From the NCBI GenBank assembly GCA_933207985.1, contig OW240916.1, forward strand, positions 82,448,980 to 82,512,979: DNA of 64,000 nucleotides, in the 5' to 3' direction. A model generated the notes under the pieces. That model was given only the letters and a program-made list of their open reading frames with translations. It had not been told where the DNA came from and ran no database searches. The translations under genes and the position numbers were made by a program. The stretch's first letter is position 1. Each line of letters starts with the position of its first letter. Origin of the DNA: Pelobates cultripes. Lineage: Eukaryota > Chordata > Amphibia > Anura > Pelobatidae. Positions 46,805 to 59,689 of the stretch are shown piece by piece.

Positions 46805-48475
46805 CATCTGAAGTACTGAGGCACAAAACACATTGGACACTTTTTTCTTCTATTCTCTGAATCCCCTCTAAGTATTCTTAATCCCTTATACTCAGAATAA
46901 AGTAACAATATTCACACCTATCAAATCTCATTTATACCCAGCATGTTTGCGATAGGCATCTATATACGACTTACATGAATATCTATTTTTCTGATGTAAT
47001 TATGTCCTAGTCTCAAAGGGTTAAAACCTGGTAATATTAAGAGTGGTGTACAGCCTGGAAGCACTGCACGCAGTTAATTACATGAAAATTTTCATTCCTA
47101 TGTTGACAGACATTACTCCATTATGTACATTTGGGGTTTAATCCATCAAATCCACATTATTCATTTTACAGTGCTGACTCCTACTAAGACAGGAACGGGA
47201 TTATTATTGGGTATCAGAGAAATACTAAACAAAATGAGAAACATTTTTCAAGATATGGCCGATTATGAATTTTTGCAGGTGTTTTAATGTAGCACAGTCA
47301 ATCTACGCAGCATAACGTGTAGATTTTACCTTATTTGCCTTTATTTCAGGTTGTGGCAGACATTAAATATGTCCCTATTGTGTATACAGATGTGCATAAT
47401 TTTCTCATTTATCCACCACCTCCAAGATTATAAACTAATAAAAAGTCGTACATTATATAAAAATAGGCTGTTCTACATTATCATATGATTTAAGTATTTA
47501 AGATGTATCTACTTAATCATGAAGAAATATTAATGCATTACTCACTAACACTCCAAAACCATTGAATATAACTCAGTTGTTATTAACTAAAACTGCTGGA
47601 AGCCTATGTGCAGTACAAAGATTTGCTTGCAACATAAGTGAGTAATTACCACCGCATGCCAATTTCTTACAGGCTGTAAATATTTAGACTAGACACATTA
47701 TAGTGAATTTGTTCTGTGGAATTTATTCGCAGTTAAAAGAGCCACGGCAAATTATACCAATAGGAAATGGTACATTGGCAACAAAATGTAATATTTAAAT
47801 TTCACAAAAAATAAATTGGAATATGTCAACGTTTTCTTATTTTCAATGCTACACTCCAAAGTTGACTTTCAACATTAGTTTGCGTTTTTATTTTAAACAT
47901 TCAGTTGCTATAATTTTATTTTCTTGGACTTGAATAGTAAAACCAAAGACTTTTCCACTTAATTGATTACACATGTAGTGCCAAGGTAATCAGTGTATTA
48001 AATTTATGGATCGTATCTGAAAAATGTAGTAGGAAATTACTTTTAGGCATTCGGATAGGCATCTGGAATATCTGTTAGTGCCAACACAGGATGACTACAT
48101 GTGATTTATTTCTAAAGATCAGTTTGTAAGGTGCAATCAGTAGAAACATTCATTCTATAAGATAACCTTATTGTTTCTGTTTGTATATAGTGGTTTTTAA
48201 ATGGGCTTAATCAGTCACTAGCGTTTGTATGCTAAAAGGGACAGTTATTAAACATAATTATTTTCAGTACTATTTGATAAAAAAAATCGAAATGTACATT
48301 TGTTTATCACGTAATTTGGCCTGAAGAAAAGTTGTGTAGCATTTTATTTGAAATTGTCCAAGTAGAGCCATGTCACTACTCAACACCTACAACGTCTAGT
48401 ATATGTAATACTTCTCTTTTGAATGTTTACTTACTTTGGTGTATGGATCAGCGGGTTTAGAAACATAATGTTGAT

Positions 48476-48537
48476 GTTTTATTAGGCATAACATGTCCAA
48501 TTTTTGCTGTTTTATTAGGCATAACATGTCCAATTTG
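48476..48537. repeat. 33-bp tandem duplication
   Basis: GTTTTATTAGGCATAACATG, continuing TCCAATTT, occurs at 48476 and again at 48509. Two copies only. Confidence 0.9.
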
Positions 48538-49064
48538 TCCATGCTCCAACTGATTAAGGACAGTGCCCAAAACCATTATGTTTGTTACAATGTGAAAAAA
48601 ATGCCCTTTTTGTGGGAACATCTGCTATTTTAAGCTGGTTATACTTTTGAGTGTAATATAGACATACTGCAGTACAGTTTTGTGAATCAACTTTGTCACA
48701 TATTGCTGTTCTTTAGCAAGACAGTAATTTCTTACTGTTCTGTAGGTTTAAACTCAAGTTCTCATACATAGCTTCATGTACACAAATCAATTTTTCTTGA
48801 AATAATTTTTTTGTTAAATATTCATCTCAAGTACATATCTAAGTTAGAATGGTATACGTTTGCTGTGCATTCAAGTTAATTTCTAGAAAAAAAGTAATGA
48901 ATGTTTTAAGTCTTACAATTTACAGTAGTGCCCCATAGGTCAGCTTTCAATGAATATATATTTAAGTATTCCATAGCTCCATAATGTTTAATGTTCTGAT
49001 ATATCCTGTACTTACAATTTTGCGGCCCTATCATTTTACATTTAATGTATAACATGGGTTCCCA

Positions 49065-49190
49065 AAAGGTAGATCCCCAGATGTTGAAGAACTACAGCTT
49101 CCATGATCCTTTCATTCCAAAGGAGTGCAAAGCATTATGGGGGTTGTAGTTTTACAACATCTGGAGAATCTCCCTTTTGTACAGATCTGG
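49065..49190. mobile_element. Small palindromic MITE (ACTACAACTCCC type)
   Basis: CCCCAGATGTTGAAGAACTA at the left is inverted as GTAGTTTTACAACATCTGGA at the right, with GGGGGTTGTAG matching the ubiquitous ACTACAACYCCCA motif of vertebrate small DNA elements. Confidence 0.7.
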
Positions 49191-50391
49191 TGTATAATAT
49201 ATTCATGAAATAAATTGATAAATTTGCTCATGAAAAATTAGCAAGCATTTCTAGTAGATGCATTCGTGTTTTTTCATCAATGGAGCCAGTCCAGTTTGGT
49301 AATCACTCACAGAAAGCAGTGGTAGAAAAGGTTAATGAGAGTGTGTATTGTGAGGAAGAAGTGTGAGGACACTGAAAGGATTGGTAGTTGTACTTACTGT
49401 TGCAAATAATTGCAGTTATAAGCAGTATTTATAGACTGGGTAGAGGGTGCATCTTTAACCAAGACAGATGCAAACTGTTATGGTCTTAGGAGAGCCCACT
49501 TTAAGAAAATTAATTCCAGAAAAGCCTCTCATTATTAAAACGAGAATCGCTTCCGAAGTGTTATGTGGAATTAGTAAGACATTCCAATTGAAGTCATGTG
49601 TGGCAAACGTGTGCAATGAAATCAATAAAGTAATTCACTAAACTGGTAATTGTGAGCAATTTATGAGGAAATTGCACATTTTGGGCCTGTATAACTGAAT
49701 TGGTCACATATTCAAGCTCTTCTCTTGCTCCAGTTTGACTTCTTTGCTTAAAAATATAATAGAATGTTGTGTAGTTATAATGTCCCTCTCGAATGCTCAT
49801 TATAGGATTTGGAATTAGTTTCATACACTGATCTCACCATGACTGATCATGTGAGATAAAGCAGGAATGTGGTAGATTTATTTATTTTTTTATATTCAAA
49901 AAGTCATTGACAATATATGTATTTCTTTTATTACATCTATTTACATTTTTCTGAAAAAAATATATTTGTTTTAAAACTGGAAATTCAATTATTTGCCCAC
50001 TTATCTGAGCATTTTTAAATTCTCCTACTGTTGAAGTAGTTGAATCAAATAACTGTTTGGAAAAACGTGACTATAAGATAAAACTCACTGCAATGTAAAC
50101 CAAGCACAGATTTTTGCCGTTTAATAAAGCAATTAAACGCCAGGTTTCAGGAACGTTGGTGCTTTATATTGGCATCCTTACATTGGAAGAAGAACATGGT
50201 CTTCTGGTGTGCAGACAACCGTTATCCTTGTCTCTTAGAAGCATCATCACATTTAGCAATGTATGTATAATCTATAATTTGAAACATGATTAGTTCAAAT
50301 CTTTGATCAGAACCTTAAACATGTCTGCTCTCTCCAGGGCTACTGTTGCTTAAACATATTTTTTAAGAATAGGTGGTGAATGGCAGAATAT

Positions 50392-50712
50392 CTACAGATC
50401 TCCCAACTGTCCCACTTTGGGGGTTAAATCATACCGTCCTAATTAAGTTCCCTGGTGTCCCTCAACTGGGGACTCTCCGAACTGTCCTTGGGCAGCACAG
50501 TGAAAAAGCATCATTGTACAGGCTCTAAATAAGCTCTCTCGGCACGGCTTGCATTATGGGGGCCAGTCTGAAGGCTGGCACAGTTCTTAAGTAGATAGCC
50601 TTCCCATTATGGGTGTCACTTCCCACACAAGTTGCATCACTGCAACGCTCCTTTTGAAGGCCTGCCCATCCGTCTCAAATCCATACCTCCAAATGTTGGA
50701 AGGTATGTAACT
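50392..50712. repeat. Interspersed repeat (CTCCCAACTGTCCC type)
   Basis: It opens with TCTCCCAACTGTCCCACTTT and contains CCATACCTCCAAATGTTGGA near 50680, both typical of an abundant anuran repeat. Family not assigned; no coding capacity seen. Confidence 0.5.
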
Positions 50713-52295
50713 GTAATTTGAGGAGGGTGCTCCATCACAAGAAAGATAGTACATATCCTCCTCCCCTCTTAAAACCCAATATATTGCTTGGGCAGTCCAA
50801 ATTAATTCATGTGTGTCAAATGCTGCATTAACATTCACCAGTGAAATCAGTAGTAAGAATTTCTCCTCTTCTTTGAGTTTTCTCTTTGCTGACTGCTAGA
50901 TGGTAAGGAGAAAGTTTATAACAATGAGTGACAGGGAGCCGTGTCTCAGGATAAAGTGGTGTTGATTTCTATATCTGAGTTGAATTTTCACACCTCACAA
51001 ATACATATTTGTTAAAGGAACAAGTAAACATAATATCAAAAAAAACTTGGACTTGACAGTTATCTTTCTCTGTAAACAAAACCATTTGTAATAAAGAAGA
51101 AAAAAAGTTCTCCTGTTAAAAAGAAATGGAACACATTTTCTCTAGATTGTGACCAGAACACATTTCTCATGATGCTATCTCATGAGTGACATCACAAAAC
51201 TGTTTACATTATGACAATGCTTTCACTGATAAAATGTTAATGTGTACACTTCAAGGAGGTAAAGTGAATACATATACTATTGTTGCTAAAGGAATTGACA
51301 ACCCTACTTGCAGGAGCGTTTATGTTGTAGGACGAGACTGTAAACTATTTTTAAGTTGCCTAAATCTGTGTACTTTAAATAGAGCTTCCTTTTATCTTGG
51401 TTCATCTTATTAAGGTGTATAAGAGATAATAGGGTAGATGTTTACCCCTTTACATTTTGACATTCTTGTCTGGAATACTTTTGAGATTTTATCACTTGTT
51501 TCCAAGGAGACACAGCGAAAGGATTTATTAGGAGTGAGGCATTATTACTGTAAAAAAAAAAAAAAAAGTTTGAAGACGTGTTTTCTAACTTGTAAGAAAC
51601 ACTCATGCTATTGTAAGTTTTAAGGACTTACACAGTGACATGAAGGTATTAATATTGCATAGAAGAATTTAGACACAGTGAGTGCCTTTGGTTGTAAAAG
51701 GTAATGTAAACATTTCAAGTAATTTTTTTTTTTATTATTGTTTTTATAAAAAGAGTTAATTTCACCAATTTTTTTAGGTATTTTGTTACCTATACTCGGC
51801 CATTAGATAAGAATATATTTTCTAAAATATGCTATTTGAAAAAGGGTTTTGTTTGCAGTATGTAAATTAACTTAGGAAATATATTAAACTGGTTAAATTA
51901 ACTATATTTCCTACCATACACACAGTTAAAACCGCCTGTACAATTATGGTATTTGACATAAAATAAAAAAAATAACAAAAAAAACTTAAGAATACAAAAA
52001 GATTATTTTTGTCTGTCAACTAAAAAGATATATATTTTTGTCACAATTTGGAATTGTGTAAAATTAAGGAAAATGTCAGTTATATCCATTGCTAGGACCA
52101 TATTTGTCATTAATGTAATATTTTTATTTTTAATATATACTTTGTTAGACATAACTTTTTTTTTTATCCATTACTATTATGTAAGTGATGTTGAGTTCAT
52201 GATTTATTTTTATTTTTTATATATATATATACTTTTTGTTTTGTCTGAACATATGCTGCTCTGTTTAATGTTTTGCATTTTATTTGGCTAAAGGT

Positions 52296-52333
52296 TGGGC
52301 AGTGGGTTGGGTTGGCTAAGGGGTGGGGGTGGG
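52296..52333 (+). other. G-rich tract with quadruplex potential
   Basis: Six runs of three or more G on the + strand within 38 bases (TTGGGCAGTGGGTTGGGTTG, then GGGGTGGGGGTGGG). It lies within the putative 3' UTR of crtc1, 1.2 kb before the best distal poly(A) signal. Confidence 0.7.
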
Positions 52334-53670
52334 TTTAAAAATGAGACTGTTGAATTAGCCTACATTTGGAAAATAAGTGGTATTTACAATGCTGTGTAAT
52401 ATTCCTAAACAAAAAATAACTGTGATTTGATATAAAATAATGCAAGTCTTTGCAATGTATTATGATTTATGGAGATGGGAGAGCTGCTTTGTTTAAAATT
52501 GTGCATAATGTGTACTCTTTTTAAAGAATTATTGTGTGCTGTGTGCATGAAATACATGCATAGGCTCTGGAAAATGAAGTGTCTGCTTTTATGTAAAAAC
52601 TGCATGTTTGTAAAATCATCGCCACCACCATTTCTTAAGAAAATGTACAGTCACAGCAAGATCTTGGAAAATGCATAAATAAATCACCCCATAATCTTCC
52701 TTTAAAAAAAAAAAAAAACACACCACAAATGTGTGCCTAGAATCCCGGTACATTTGTTTTGTATCCATAGAATTTATTTCCCTGAATTTTACTGTACTCC
52801 ACAGAATCTGGGCGAGACTGATATGCAATCGGCATTCCTTTTAATGCTTAAAGATATACGTCTTAAATGTAATAACTGAAAAATTGTAAAAAAATATATA
52901 TATATTTCTTTAAGAGATTATATAGACAGAAAAGTTAAAACAAAAAATCCACTCAAACCAGCATGGTACAAAAAAATAAAATAAAAAACCTCCAACTGTA
53001 CATTGAAGAAAAATAAGTCTGAATAAATATTCTTAATATCGAATGTTGAAGTGTGAATGAAAATAGTTTTGTTTTTTTTCTTACTTTTCTTTCCTGTTTC
53101 ATAATGAGCCTGTCACTGTGAGGTTGATGTGAAAGATCTAATGTTTTACATGTTTGTTTTAAAAAAAATGAAAGAAAAAAAAGTGCTGTGTTGTCCAATG
53201 TAATTTTAGTTTTCTTATTTATACGGCGTAGAATAGGCATGAATGCATGTGCATTTTCTATGCTGGCACGGCAACATTATCTGTGTATTATAAATCATTT
53301 TTACCTTTTTAAAGCAATCATTGTGTGAAATTTATATCTTGCAAAACAAACACTATATTACGTCCTATACATTTGTGTTTTTTATTTATTTATTTTTTCT
53401 GTTTATATATTTTTTATGGGAATGAAAATGGAAAAAAGGGGGCTGTTTGTTTTTACTGTGGTGTTTCTTGCCTTATATGTAGGCTTCACAGATTTACAAA
53501 ATAAAAACTGTAAAGGGGATATGAAGTTTGCATTATTTTATTTTATTTTATAGCAAAACAAGAACATTATTAAGTGACAAATATCTGTCCCCAAGTGTAT
53601 GTAGGTACCCATTTTTGTTTACTGGTATGCTGCTAAATGATATAGATATATATATGTATGTGTATGTGTG

Positions 53671-53673
<3 letters not shown>

Positions 53674-53716
<43 letters not shown>

Positions 53717-53902
53717 ATATCTTGATGGAGAGCATTCAAAGGACTCAAAATGTATTTCAAATAGTGCTTTTTATTTAAACATCAAATCTTTGGATACAGA
53801 GTGTGGTAAGATATTGTACATATTTAAGTCGGGGATTGCACCAAGGCAACAACAAGACTGGGAACTGTGAGTGCGGGACACGTGGATGTGTGTGTGTGTG
53901 TG

Positions 53903-53973
<71 letters not shown>
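53674..53973. repeat. Two TA/TG microsatellites
   Basis: TA repeats at about 53675-53703 and 53916-53973 with flanking GT/CA runs. The frames across them on both strands are artefacts. Confidence 0.85.
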
Positions 53974-53976
<3 letters not shown>

Positions 53977-54424
53977 AGTGGGGGTTTTTTTCTTGTTTTT
54001 TTTCTTTCTTTAAACCTTGTAAGGACTGAGCCAATTGCCCAACCTCTGAACAAAACCTAGACTTCATGCTATGTGTTTGTTCTAGCTGAATTTAAGGGTG
54101 TATATGTGCACCATAGAAATAAACAGACAGATATGTCTTTCTTATATCTTCTATATCCTACCTAATGCAGCATTAAGTACAAACAAAATGCTAAAATTGG
54201 GAAAAGATGGAAACATTTTCACAGTTTTGCATACAAATTACAGCTGGTCCAGCATGCTGTCTCTGACGATTACACAGTGGTCGGTGCTAGGTAGCTAGCA
54301 AAGCCCAATGCCAATCACAGTAAGCAGGGGGTCATGCAGGGAGACACTGACAGGTTCTTTTTAGACTCTGGGGGTCTGCCTTAGACTAGTGGAAGCTTAT
54401 AATCACATGGGGATTTAAATGCAT

Positions 54425-55105
54425 TTAAAGGGTTGTATGCAGGACTCGCATTGAGCACTGCTTGCATCTCTCAGCCTGGGGCCAGACGGGAGCCCCCTGG
54501 TTTTGATTAAAACCTGGTTCTCCCTGGTGAGAGTTAACCCTGCTCACAATTATTAGGACAACATTGAATGTACCAATATCCTTAAAGGATAAAACCCAAC
54601 ATAATGCCGTGTTACATATTAGGTATTCTATAGTTCCATCCTGTTTCACCACACTAATTTGAACAAATGCAAACTTTGAGTTTGCAAGTAGATGAAGTTT
54701 CAGACTGTTAGAAAGATCAGTAACATACCGTCCTTTCCAGCAGTGTTGAAATGATTTGTTATGCAAGCTTTGGTGAGATAATCTCACAAGACGTATACAT
54801 ATATCTGGGAAAATGCAAGAATTGGTCTTGTAAAAACAAAACAAAATTATTGGGTCAAAACAAGTAGAAAATTGAAACTCCCAACATTTAGTGCAACGAA
54901 GGAGCATGGTGCAAATGTGTATTTGAATTACACTCACAATAACGGACCTTGACATTCTTGAAGAACGATATTGATTTACCATCTGTTTAAAGCATAAATA
55001 TAACAAGCTTGTTGCTGTGGCATAAGGCAAACACTCAAACCCTGAATCAAATTCATTATACAGAAGAGAAACCCCATAGTGTGGAGAAAAAAAAAAAAGA
55101 AACAC
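54425..55105 (-). other. 226-codon open frame, unrecognised
   Basis: It is one of the longest frames in the window and is not made of simple repeats. The protein begins with an Phe-rich stretch from a poly-A tract, is Cys/Ile-rich in the middle and has no motif I recognise. No splice sites or conservation signals were identified. The start overlaps the edge of a MITE (55098). It could be chance or a repeat-derived frame; I do not call it a gene. Confidence 0.2.
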
Positions 55106-55593
55106 TATAGGGTCAGGAACTCAAACGTGTATTTCTTACCTTATAGTGTTCAAACCACCATCATGGCCCCCTAAATATAGTTAAATCGTACTTTTGTTCA
55201 AGTCTGCAGCTGCTAGCTCTGCCCCTAATCTGCCTGCTTGGCTGACATCAGAAGTGTTGTTCTGAGACGATCACAATGGTTTCCCATAGGATTAGCTAAG
55301 CTTGTCAAGGAGGCAGAGCCAAACACAGCCTTGGCCAATAAGCACCTCGTCATATATACGATATATGTATTGAATCAATGCATCTCTATGAGGAAAGTTC
55401 AGTTCCTGTGTGCAGAGCATGGGGACAATTCAGCACTGCTGCAGGAAGCACCTCTAGTAGCCATCTGAGGAGTGACCAGTGGAGCTATCTCTAGGCACTA
55501 AGCAGTGTTTACTGCTAAAATCCTGAAGGGAATGATTGTACTCAACAGAACAAATACAGTAAACTGTAGTTCTGGTGACTACAGTGTCCCTTT
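55098..55593. mobile_element. MITE (CACTATAGGGTC type)
   Basis: Starts AAACACTATAGGGTCAGGAA with an inner inverted block CCTTATAGTGTTC at 55139-55151 and ends GGTGACTACAGTGTCCCTTT. The interior contains GCATCTCTATGAGGAAAG as in the truncated copy at 2810-3113. Confidence 0.7.
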
Positions 55594-55934
55594 AATATGT
55601 CCAACTAGCCTCTTAGGGCACAGTAAGGTCCACTGGGCGAAGTGCAGTGCAAGAAACCATAAAACATAACATTTTGTAGACCAGGTCTAAAGTACCTCAC
55701 TTTTGTCAATCCTACTACTGGATATAGATAAGAGTGACGTGAACATCAGACTTCTCACTATATTCAGTATGCTGTTCATGCCCGGAAAATCCTCTGATGT
55801 AGTCCAGGCTTCCACATTAGTGGATCATGGGAGCAGCTGCAAACACGTGACCGCACAATGTAACATAAATAATTGAATGATCTTGTATCCCATGAGAGTA
55901 CTTATGAGTTATCCAAAGTGCAAAAACTCAAATA

Positions 55935-56438
55935 GAGCCAGATTAAGGTGACCCAGAGCCATTGGTAGGGTGCCAAATTGGGCCCCCTCTTAGAGCCCTG
56001 AGCTGTGTTTCTGGTGTGTGTGGAGGAGGTTTAGAGCTGTATGGGGGAGGCTGTGTATCTCCCCTTCTCCACCCCTTTTTCCTGCTTATCTTCCCTTGTG
56101 GTCCAGTGGAATGTCAGCATGATCCCAGTGGGAGAGCTCCATCGTTTCCATCAATATGGGTGCAGAACACTTTAGGAGCATCCTCGCAGTTCCAGTGCTC
56201 AGTCAATGATTCAGCGCTAACTGTTACACTTTTATTCATCAAGAAGAACCAGTAGACTACGAGGTCAATCTTGGTACGTACCAAAAACGCTGGGAGGAGG
56301 CACAGGACTCTGCAGGGAGGTCTTATGGTCTCCCACCCACCTTTAGAAGGGTCCTCTCAAAACCAAAGCTTTAGGCCCAGGCAGAGGACCACTTGGCCCA
56401 AGGCGGTTGCTTTGGTCACCTAAAGGGTAATCCGGCTT
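55935..56438. mobile_element. DNA element with AGCCAGATTAAGGTGACC-type ends
   Basis: The left end GAGCCAGATTAAGGTGACC and right end GGTCACCTAAAGGGTAATCC followed by GGCTT are imperfect inverted repeats. The interior contains GGTGCCAAATTGGGCCCCCT and CACTTGGCCCAAGGCGG. No transposase is seen. Family not assigned. Confidence 0.6.
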
Positions 56439-58214
56439 TGCAGTCAGAGTGCAATGCAGAGAATCATAGTCTACATGTATACTTTACATGCACTGTAAAC
56501 TTTACCAAGACAAAAAAAAGCTGTGGTTATTAAAACAGCTCTGTCACAAAAAATAACTTTATACAATCTGCTTTCTGTGTCTGAAGCTTTTTTTTTTGCA
56601 CACATTTTCATAAAAAAAAAACATTGACTACATTTTCTTATGTATAGCAGTTGAGTTGGCAAAACGTGACAGTAGGAAAACAGAAGAGCAAACCGCAGAC
56701 GTGTGCAGAAGAGAACAAAATGGCTTCACACAAATATAGAAAATATAATAAAAGTAATTGTCATGGGGGAATGTTTTTTGCCATTAAAATACAGTTGCCA
56801 TAAGAAAAGGAAGACTCAAAATAAAAAAAAATAAAAAAAACATTGTAACATCTTCTAAAAGCTTCAAAAGTATTGTGTGATTTGTCAACAGTTGCGTATG
56901 TCTACAACCAAAAAACAGCATAGCTGCATTTGCGCAGTAAATGTAAATACTTTGCGAGGATATTTTTCTTGACTATTTTCCAGTAGCACTGATCGAAAGG
57001 TGGGCTGCTCCAGGGCACTTGCATAAGAAGTTGTTTTCTTTCTTTTCTCCAGTAGCAATGATAGAGAGACTAGCCAATGCAGAGAAGGAAGGGAAAATAC
57101 TAAATTAGATGGCAACAGTGGACAAGACCACTGCAGAATATTGAGTTGGAGGCAGGGAAAATGTTTTGAAAACAAATGACTTTTCTTTTTCAATCGATGA
57201 CCCTGCAGATCTGGCAGTCATCTGCTGCGTCAGCCTAAGGTGGTGGACGGCATGTGTAGAATGGACATTTAGGAATTTTGTAATATAGGCCATCAATATA
57301 GTCTGAAATGTCCATTCACTGACTTGGCTGTGGGGGAAATAAAGGTGATGAGGAGGTGGATCTCCACGTTTTTCAAACATCTGACAGCTGAGCACTCTTT
57401 CCTAAGACTTCCAGGGATATTAAGAAAAAAACAATGGCATGGTAATCATTGTAATCTGAAATTACCATAAGAAAAATGTCAAGCAGCAAATGTAAAGTCA
57501 CCTTTTCTTCAAATCTCATAAAAGCATACAAGTCTCTCTGTTGTTTAGAGCTTAAATCTCATTTATTCTCCTGATCATATTGATGACTTATCAGTTGGGT
57601 AGATTTGATTAAATAAAAACCTGTGTTACTTAACATCTTCCTAGAGAACTCCTGCTGTACCTGCAGCCAGAACTTGGTAATAAAACATTTGTGGCTCTAA
57701 CAAATAAGATTTGGATAAAAAAGTGAAGTTCACATCAGAAATCTAAAAAAACAAGTTATAAATCTGGGCTCGAAAGAAAGACTGAGATATATAACGCCTG
57801 CCCAGATCAAGCTGAACTATTGGACATATTTGGTCAACATTGGAACGGATGTAATTAGGAGCCTACCATAAAAATCTTGGTGAAATTTGCACTAGTGTTG
57901 ATTACTTTTTTTTTTGCTGTGCACATTAGAACAGTAACGCCTGCAATGCCATGACAGCAGAGGCGCGCATACATTTGTCAACATAGCAACAACATGGTGT
58001 TTGGAAAATCTGCATATTTTTTGCAATATTAGTAATCAGAAAGGCTGATAAGAATGTCTTACCAATAAACTGAAACTAGACAGATAAGTATTGGATAGCG
58101 GGTAGACATAAGAATAACATATTTGTGAGAGCCACTGGATCCAATATAGCTCCCTTTTCTTTAGTAACATTTCCCAATCACTTCCACTTGCATATTATAA
58201 ACTTATTGTAAATT
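56439..58214. other. Intergenic sequence, nothing recognised
   Basis: AT-rich with short A and T runs. The minus-strand frames around 56885-57395 show no known domain. I looked for the C-terminal exon of the thrombospondin COMP, the mammalian neighbour of CRTC1, and did not find its aspartate-rich repeats. Confidence 0.5.
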
Positions 58215-58457
58215 TTAACTGAGAAACACTGTGGTTGCATGTTGCAAACGGTTTTGGGACAAGTAACTCATTCTTGTGCTTTTGTGTAGTCCTTTATTTA
58301 GATGTTCCCTCATTCTGATGGTAGTGTCCCCATATTGCAAACCACAGGGGCATTTGATGTAATATAAATAGATATGTAGCAGCAACAATCCTGCCAATGT
58401 TCTCTCTTCCTGGCTAAAGAATTGATAATAGTTCACAGTAGGTAGATGGTTGTTCAT
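58215..58457 (-). pseudogene. Penelope-like GIY-YIG domain fragment (minus strand)
   Basis: The minus-strand frame reads HIYLYYIKCPCGLQYGDTTI then RMREHLNK, the catalytic GIY-YIG block of a Penelope-like element, with one codon deleted between Tyr and Gly-Asp. Only this N-terminal segment of the domain survives, and the sequence beyond it is unrelated. Confidence 0.75.
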
Positions 58458-59455
58458 GCCAGCAATGTAATTGCTAAACCTGTCACAACCCTAATTAAAG
58501 AATCCTTGGTGTCTGGATACATACCCAAACTTTGGAAGACTGCGAGAGTAGTGCCTATCCATAAAAGTGGTGACGCTACTTTGGTTTCTATCACCCAATA
58601 TCATTGCTCCCAGTATTGTCAAAAACCTTAGAAAAATGCATCCATACGCAACCATGTGAGTATTACCAACAATCTATCTGACATATGACAACATATGTTG
58701 TTAGATCCCAATCTATCTTTTGGCCTCCACATAGAAAAACTTGCATCTTAACTTTGTTCAAAACTAGGTGCCCTGTATAGAGACAAATCCTGCCTAAGCC
58801 CTACAGTAAATGAAAAGATTGTACAGCAAATGCTGATGCCAATCATCGATAATGGGGATGTAGTATATGCACCTGCACAGCAAACCCAACTTAATACATT
58901 GTATAACTCATTCTGCCGATTTGTGCTACAATTGTGACATGCTAAAAAAAAACTAAACTGGCTGTCGCTGGAATCCAGACGCACCCTCCATCTTTCCAGC
59001 CTTGTGTTTAAGAGCTTTTCTGGGAAGCTCCCACCCTACCTGAGCAGAATGCTCTCCCCGGCTGTTCCCACCTCCTATAATCTCAGATCCAGTACCAGCA
59101 CTTTATTTAGTCTACCTCAATGCAAAAAGAAAGCAGCCCGATCCTCCTTTTCCTACAGAGTACCGCAATTATGGAGTGACCTCCCGCACACTTTCAAATC
59201 TTTCCCAAGCCTAAAGTCCTTTAAGAGATCTCTGTCTACATACCTCAAAACAGAATGCACCTGTCATGGTTGATTAAATATTTCCTACCTGTTCTATGTT
59301 TATTCTGCATATTTTGTGTATTAATATTGTTTTTGTATTTTATTGTACCCTATTGTATTAATGCAATGTTTTGTGGACCCAGGACATACTTTAAACAAGA
59401 GAAATCTCAATGTATCTTTCTTGGTAAAATATTTTATAAATAAATATGAAAGTCA
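58458..59455 (+). pseudogene. L2/CR1-superfamily LINE, ORF2 C-terminal remnant
   Basis: It begins with RT text LIKESLVSGYIPKLWKTARV then VPIHKSGDA (58490-58575), the conserved G-x-IP-x-WK-x-A-x-V-x-PIHK-x-GD block. After an internal deletion come LGALYRDKSCLSP (58768-58805), QMLMPIIDNGDVVYAPA (58825-58875) and the C-terminal domain VFKSFSGKLPPYLSRMLSP ... YNLRSS ... SFSYRVPQLWSDLPHTFKSF ... FKRSLSTYL (59004-59260). A 3' tail TTTTATAAATAAATATGAAA follows. Several stops and deletions make it inactive. The clade call (L2-like) is from the C-terminal pattern and is tentative. Confidence 0.75.
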
Positions 59456-59689
59456 AAAAAGTACAAACAAAAATTCAATTGTGGAGTGTCTTTCTGCATA
59501 GCGCCCTGAAAAGAGCCACTTAAATTCTTTACATTATCTCAGAGATTCTGTGCCTGGGCAAAACAATCCCCATCTGATGGCATATGCTATGTCCTCCTCT
59601 ATAGAAAGTAAGGTCTTCTTCGGACAAGTAATCAAACCTTGAATAATGGTACAGATTTTACTTTCAAAGTTCAGGAGTGGTTAGCAGTA

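Larger units (their letters stand above)
43339..53520 (+). other. crtc1: Putative long 3' UTR and downstream flank of crtc1
   Basis: There are no credible coding frames. Several AATAAA hexamers occur; the ones in the best context are 45348-45353 (followed by GTGTGTTTGCTGGGG) and 53500-53505 (AAAATAAAAACTG, followed by T-rich sequence). An AT repeat lies at 44076-44112 and a TA/CA stretch at 44968-45000. Two MITEs sit at 45896-46259 and 46266-46804. From 46805 to 53640 interspersed repeats are rare, in contrast to the rest of the window. A TTATTTATTTATT element at about 53383-53396 is AU-rich-element-like. Whether transcription really extends to 53.5 kb cannot be told from sequence alone. Confidence 0.4.

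Noticed and set aside
53600..58200. COMP or another conserved neighbour of CRTC1
   Set aside because: No thrombospondin calcium-repeat or C-terminal motifs, and no chain of splice sites, were found on either strand.
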